Below, in pieces: positions 1-5,191 of a DNA stretch of 5,191 bases (within the stretch, counting starts at the first letter, position 1; every line of letters starts with the position of its first letter). The translations under genes were made by a program, and so were the position numbers. Under the pieces are notes generated by a model, which was given only the letters and a program-made list of their open reading frames with translations, did not search any database and had not been told where the DNA came from. The DNA is taken from positions 1 to 5,191 of the forward strand of contig JAEYTA010000155.1 of the NCBI GenBank assembly GCA_023434265.1, in the 5' to 3' direction. The DNA is from Pseudomonadota bacterium (GTDB lineage Bacteria; Pseudomonadota; Alphaproteobacteria; Caulobacterales; Caulobacteraceae).

Positions 1-703
1 GCTATCTGCCGGCCGCGGCGCTGGACCGGCTGGCCGCCCTGACGCCGCCGCCGATGGAAGAGGCCGCGCCCTGGCAGGCGGCGCTGGTCGCCGCCGTGCC
101 CCCCGGGACGGATCGCTGGTGGCTGGCTACGGCCCACGCCGAGCTGAGGCCGCCATGGGCCGCCCAGCATTTCGACTGCGTCCTCGGGACACGCCTCGCC
201 GAGCGACCGCGTCCCGCACTGAGCCGCATGATGGGCCGACTGACCGCCGACGCGACGGCCGTGGCGCGGCGCAGTCCGGCCGTCGCCGGTTCGGAGGGGA
301 CGCGGCGGCCGTTCGTCGCGATCGGGGGGCTGGAGCCGTGCGAGCGGATTCCCGACGCGGTCCGCGACAGCCTCTCCTGGCCGGCGACCGGGGCCATGGT
401 CGCGGGCGTCTATGGCGAACTGTTCGCCGCGCTGGCTCCCGACGCGGCCGGACCGGTGCGCAGCCTCGCCCGCGAGATCGGCTTCAGCCGGGTGGTTTGC
501 CGCATGAACTGGCCCTCCGACGTCGAGGCCGGCCTGGCGCAGGGCGTGGGTCTGTACCGCCAGGCGTCGGCCGAGCCGGCCTTCAGCGCCGATCTCGAGG
601 CCGCCCGCGCGGAACTGGCCGCCGCCCGCGCCGAGGGTCTGGCCAGCCCCGCCTGCGCGGCGGAGCGCCGGGCGCTGGCCCAGTGGCGCGCGCCGTCGTC
701 CGA

Positions 704-1576
<873 letters not shown>

Positions 1577-1591
1577 TCGGCGTGTGTCTCG

Positions 1592-1607
1592 GTGAAGAGT
1601 GCTAGTG
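1592..1607 (+). repeat. Left inverted-repeat arm of the four-helix-bundle segment
   Basis: The 16 bases GTGAAGAGTGCTAGTG are an exact reverse complement of 2026-2041. The arm lies in the gap between the four-helix-bundle stop codon and the aguB start, 15 nt upstream of the aguB ATG. Inward it continues as further GTG-led units (GTGAGTG, GTGAGTC) to about 1618. Confidence 0.9.
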
Positions 1608-1623
1608 AGTGGTGAGTCGTACG

Positions 1624-1998
1624 TCAGTGGCGTTGGCGGTCACTCAGGGACTGCATGAGACCGGTGAGCATTCGGCCAACCTCGGCCATGTCGGACAGCA
1701 AGAGTTCCAGCGTGGGTTTTTCCAGGTAGCCCAGACGTCCTGCCACAACGAGCAACGTCTCGATCTCCGCCAGCGATCCACGGGCGATGCCGACGAACTG
1801 AATGAACTCTCCCGTACTTCGTCGGCCTGCACCCTCGGCGATATTCGCCGGGACCGACACGGCGGCCCTGCGCACTTGTGAGACGAGCCCGTAGAGCTCG
1901 TGTTTCGGCCAGCTTCCGGTGAGCCGGTAGACTGTCTCCACAAGGTCGACGGAGATCTGCCAGACCTTGAGGTCCCGATGGCTTTGCGGGTGAGTCAT
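1624..1998 (-). CDS. Four-helix-bundle protein, 23S rRNA intervening-sequence (S23/IVP) family
   Basis: This small protein of 124 residues carries the family hallmarks: DLKVWQ near the N-terminus (9-14), the conserved core RRAAVSVPANIAEGAGR (43-59), then EFIQF (64-68), ARGSLAEIET (72-81) and GRLGYL (87-92). The pattern predicts four amphipathic helices, with no membrane segment or signal peptide. Relatives are encoded in intervening sequences inside 23S rRNA genes of Leptospira, Coxiella and others, stand alone in many genomes, and are structurally related to the Avd protein of diversity-generating retroelements. Their molecular role is unclear, though nucleic-acid binding is suspected. I chose the ATG at 1998 because a GAGGG Shine-Dalgarno (2008-2012) lies 9 nt upstream. 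GTG codons at 2034, 2028 and 2022 are also in frame, but they fall in the terminal repeat and would add a non-family leader. GC content is about 62% by hand count, lower than in sampled neighbouring aguA and aguB stretches. The gene lies between aguA and aguB, with gaps of 44 and 47 bp, inside an inverted-repeat-bounded segment. No reverse transcriptase is present here. Confidence 0.92.
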   Translation of the reverse strand: MTHPQSHRDLKVWQISVDLVETVYRLTGSWPKHELYGLVSQVRRAAVSVPANIAEGAGRRSTGEFIQFVGIARGSLAEIETLLVVAGRLGYLEKPTLELLLSDMAEVGRMLTGLMQSLSDRQRH

Positions 1999-2019
1999 GG
2001 GAGTCTGCCCTCGACAACT

Positions 2020-2041
2020 CACTAGCACTAGCACTCTTCAC
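2020..2041 (-). repeat. Right inverted-repeat arm with a tandem CTAGTG duplication
   Basis: On the minus strand, 2041-2026 reads GTGAAGAGTGCTAGTG, identical to the left arm at 1592-1607. A second copy of CTAGTG (2025-2020) follows, which the left arm does not have. The outer end is one base away from the aguA stop codon (2043-2045). Confidence 0.9.
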
Positions 2042-2042
2042 T

Positions 2043-3044
<1,002 letters not shown>

Positions 3045-3082
3045 GGGCGGAACGATCCTCGGTCGACGCGGGCGAGCCGCGC

Positions 3083-3111
3083 CAGATAGGCGCAGCCGGG
3101 CTGGACTTCAA
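3083..3111 (-). promoter_or_regulatory. Candidate sigma-70-type promoter of aguA
   Basis: On the minus strand, TTGAAG (3111-3106) is followed after 17 bases by TATCTG (3088-3083). This is a fair -35 and a weak -10 match. It lies downstream of the receptor terminator and would give a leader of roughly 30 nt before the aguA ATG. It was found by eye only, with no operator evident. Confidence 0.35.
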
Positions 3112-3145
3112 TGTTCGCGGGCTCCGCGCCGCTCCCGGGACCGGC

Positions 3146-3180
3146 AAGAAAAAGGGGCGGCCCGTCGCCGGACCGCCCCT
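3146..3180 (-). terminator. Intrinsic terminator of the TonB-dependent receptor gene
   Basis: On the minus strand, AGGGGCGGTCC (3180-3170) pairs with GGGCCGCCCCT (3163-3153) around a 6-nt loop. This gives an 11-bp stem with one G-U pair, followed by a T-tract (TTTTTCTT, 3153-3146) whose first T also closes the stem. It starts 25 nt after the receptor stop codon. It separates the receptor transcript from aguA. Confidence 0.88.
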
Positions 3181-3205
3181 CTTCAGTCTGGAACCGCGTC
3201 GGACC

Positions 3206-5191
3206 TTAGAAGGCCATCCGCAGGGTGCCGACGATCGTGCGCGGGGCGCCGACCTGGGCGAACGGGCGGCCGTAGCCGAGCTGGCCCGGGGTGGCCGAGG
3301 CGCGGGTGCCGAGGCCGCCGTAGTATTCCTCGTCCAGCAGGTTGGTGACGTTCAGCTGGAAGTAGGTGCCTTCATAGCCGAGCGGCGCGAAGTCGAAGCG
3401 GGCGTCGGCGTCGACCACGAAGAAGGCGTCATCCTTCAGGTCGTTGACGTCGGTGATCCAGCGCTCGCCGGTGTACTTGGCCTGGATGCCGGCCGAGAAC
3501 ATCTCGTTGAACTCGTAGTTCGCGCGCGCCGAGAACATCACGTCCGGCGTCTCGACCAGTTCCTTGCCCTTGGTCGGCAGGATGTCGCCGGCCGAGTTGT
3601 ACACATAGTCGTCCTGCAGCTCGCCGCGCAGCAGCGAGGCCGACGCGTAGAGGCTCAGGGCCTCGATCGGCGACCAGCCCACCGAACCCTCGAGGCCCTG
3701 CAGCTCAACGGCGCCCACGTTCCGGTCGACGAAGGTGTCGAGGTCCGGGTCGAAGGTGTTGACGATGCGGTTGTCGTAGTTGGTGTGGAAGGCCGCGACC
3801 TGGGCGACCAGGGTCGACGAGGTGAAGCGGTAGCCGATGTCGAAGGTCTGGGTCGATTCCGGCTGCACGGTCGGGTTGCCGATCGAGCCGTCCGACAGAC
3901 GGGCGACGGTGTAGAGGCTGTCCGTCCGCGGCGCCGACAGGTTCTCGGCGTAGCTGACATAGACCGAGTGACCTTCGCCGAAGCGGTAGGTCGCGCCGAC
4001 GTTCGGCAGGATGTCGTCGTACTTCAGGGTCCGCTCGTACGGGGCGATGTACTGGGCCGAACGACCGGCGAAGGTGACGTTGCCGTTGGCCAGGGTCGCG
4101 TTCGGGACCTCGGTGGTGCAGAGCACGTTCGACGAGGCGTTCTGCGAGTAGCAGAACTGGTTCAGCTCACGCTCGAAGAACGGGGCGCGGACGCCGAGCG
4201 ACACGGTCAGGGCGTCGTCCATGAACTGGCCGCGGTACTCGGCCGAGAACTGGTTCAGGATGGCGTAGGACAGGCGGTCGCGGGACTGCAGGTTATAGCC
4301 GTCCAGGTTGATGACGCGATTGTCCTCGTCGTTGCGGCCGCCGAACCAGTCGACGAAGCGCGGGTTCGAGGGGTTGTCCCAGTTGATGAAGCCGTACTGG
4401 CCGTACTGACGGTGACGGCCCCAGTCGAGGGCGTAGGCCGCGCGCAGACGGTGGTCGTCGTTCAGGTCCCAGATCAGCGAGGTGTTGAGGCCGTAGCGGT
4501 GGGTGTTGGTGTTCGACGGCGTCATGACGCGGACGCGGTCGAGGGTGTCGCCGTCGCCGTTCAGGTCGACGCCGCCCGTGGTTTGGGTTCCGCGCAGAAG
4601 GCGGTCGGTTTCCGACAGCACGACCTGCTGGGTGCCGCCGTTGGCCAGGGTGTACTGGAACGACGGGTCGACCGTCAGGACCAGGCCGTCGGCCAGGGTG
4701 AAGCGCGAGTTGCCGCGGATGTTGCCGGTGTTCGACGGGTTGATGCGCAGGCCGTAGAAGCCGGTGCCGTTGGTGTCGTTGTCGGCCGAGCCGTTGACGA
4801 AGGTCGGGGCGGTGTAGGTGGTGTCGAAGTCGACTTCCCAGCCGCGCGGATCCTCGTCGACCTGATCGCCGCAGACCTGGGTCTGGGCGACATCGCAGAA
4901 GCCGGTGGCGGTGCGCAGGTTCGGGCCGTTGTAGTTGTTGTTGCGGTTCTCGTTGTAGTGGGCCGACAGGGCGACGAAGTCGCCGGCGTCGCCGATCGGC
5001 TGGTACACGCGCGCATTGAACTGCTGCTTGCGGATCTGGCCCAGGCCCTTGAACTTGTCATACTCGGTGCCCGAGTAGGCGAACCAGGCCGAGGTGCCCA
5101 TCGGGCCGAACTCGCCGGTGTCCATCAGGACCATGAAGCGCTGGTAGTCGAAGCTGCCGAACGAGGCCTGGCCCCAGCCGCCGAACTCGCG
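3206..5191 (-). CDS. TonB-dependent outer-membrane receptor, C-terminal barrel part (5' truncated)
   Basis: The frame runs through the right window edge (19 codons upstream of the Met at 5134), so 661 residues are visible; the signal peptide, TonB box and most or all of the plug are outside. Numbering is from the Met at 5134. The visible part is a 22-strand-type beta-barrel: alternating polar and aromatic strands (for example VYVSYAENLSAPR, 391-403), GAVELQGLEGSVGW (474-487), and the family-typical NVTNLLDEEYYGG (595-607). It ends in the aromatic terminal residue F642 expected of a barrel recognised by the BAM machinery. Extracellular loops carry the cysteine pairs C80/C88 and C328/C339, an Asn-rich stretch (61-72) and an acidic DLNGDGD loop (190-196). 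It should import a ligand by TonB-driven transport across the outer membrane. The substrate (siderophore, sugar or other) cannot be read from this part, and no neighbouring transporter or regulator helps. It is separated from aguA by a terminator. Confidence 0.93.
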   Translation of the reverse strand, partial: REFGGWGQASFGSFDYQRFMVLMDTGEFGPMGTSAWFAYSGTEYDKFKGLGQIRKQQFNARVYQPIGDAGDFVALSAHYNENRNNNYNGPNLRTATGFCDVAQTQVCGDQVDEDPRGWEVDFDTTYTAPTFVNGSADNDTNGTGFYGLRINPSNTGNIRGNSRFTLADGLVLTVDPSFQYTLANGGTQQVVLSETDRLLRGTQTTGGVDLNGDGDTLDRVRVMTPSNTNTHRYGLNTSLIWDLNDDHRLRAAYALDWGRHRQYGQYGFINWDNPSNPRFVDWFGGRNDEDNRVINLDGYNLQSRDRLSYAILNQFSAEYRGQFMDDALTVSLGVRAPFFERELNQFCYSQNASSNVLCTTEVPNATLANGNVTFAGRSAQYIAPYERTLKYDDILPNVGATYRFGEGHSVYVSYAENLSAPRTDSLYTVARLSDGSIGNPTVQPESTQTFDIGYRFTSSTLVAQVAAFHTNYDNRIVNTFDPDLDTFVDRNVGAVELQGLEGSVGWSPIEALSLYASASLLRGELQDDYVYNSAGDILPTKGKELVETPDVMFSARANYEFNEMFSAGIQAKYTGERWITDVNDLKDDAFFVVDADARFDFAPLGYEGTYFQLNVTNLLDEEYYGGLGTRASATPGQLGYGRPFAQVGAPRTIVGTLRMAF

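Larger units (their letters stand above)
1592..2041 (-). mobile_element. Putative IVS-like insertion: inverted-repeat-bounded four-helix-bundle cassette
   Basis: This 450-bp unit consists of 16-bp perfect terminal inverted repeats around one small gene of a family known from 23S rRNA intervening sequences. It sits exactly between two genes that act consecutively in one pathway and would be expected to lie side by side. The flanking five bases are similar but not identical (tctcg on the left, tctag on the right), so no clean target-site duplication can be claimed. It encodes no transposase, so any movement would need another enzyme or an RNA route. The repeats and gene are seen directly; that the segment was inserted is inference. 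Confidence 0.55.

Noticed and set aside
1592..1624. Left repeat arm as a terminator for the four-helix-bundle gene
   Set aside because: The arm has no local complementary partner and no T-tract; its partner is about 420 bp away.
1609..1881. 90-codon + strand frame opposite the four-helix-bundle gene
   Set aside because: The minus-strand frame matches a known family along its whole length, and this one matches nothing.
1624..1998. Accessory (Avd) gene of a diversity-generating retroelement
   Set aside because: The fold is related, but there is no reverse transcriptase, template repeat or variable repeat in the window.

Overview
The window is GC-rich DNA with the look of an alphaproteobacterial chromosome, most likely a Caulobacterales member such as Brevundimonas or Caulobacter. 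That assignment is inferred from the high GC content and protein style and was not tested by search. It holds five protein genes, two of them cut by the window edges, and almost no free intergenic space.

Layout: (1) On the + strand, 3-737 is the C-terminal part of a class A (PhoN-like) PAP2 acid phosphatase homologue whose catalytic motifs are largely lost. Its end overlaps the end of the next gene by 34 bp, tail to tail. (2) The remaining genes are on the - strand. Read in transcription order they are the C-terminal part of a TonB-dependent receptor (3206 to beyond 5191), a strong intrinsic terminator (3146-3180), then aguA (agmatine deiminase, 2043-3044), a small four-helix-bundle gene of the 23S rRNA intervening-sequence protein family (1624-1998), and aguB (N-carbamoylputrescine amidase, 704-1576).

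AguA and AguB catalyse consecutive steps of putrescine synthesis from agmatine: agmatine to N-carbamoylputrescine, then to putrescine plus CO2 and ammonia. Both have complete catalytic residues. They would form a simple two-gene operon, but the four-helix-bundle gene sits between them. That gene lies inside a 450-bp segment (1592-2041) bounded by perfect 16-bp inverted repeats. The right repeat ends one base before the aguA stop codon, and the left repeat lies 15 bases upstream of the aguB start codon. This resembles the layout of 23S rRNA intervening sequences, but placed between two protein genes, and it is the most interesting structure in the window. The second notable point is the phosphatase homologue with Asn in place of the nucleophilic His.

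There is no RNA gene, CRISPR array, transposase or integrase in the window. No stretch longer than 300 bases lacks a gene; the largest gap is the 161 bp between the receptor gene and aguA.
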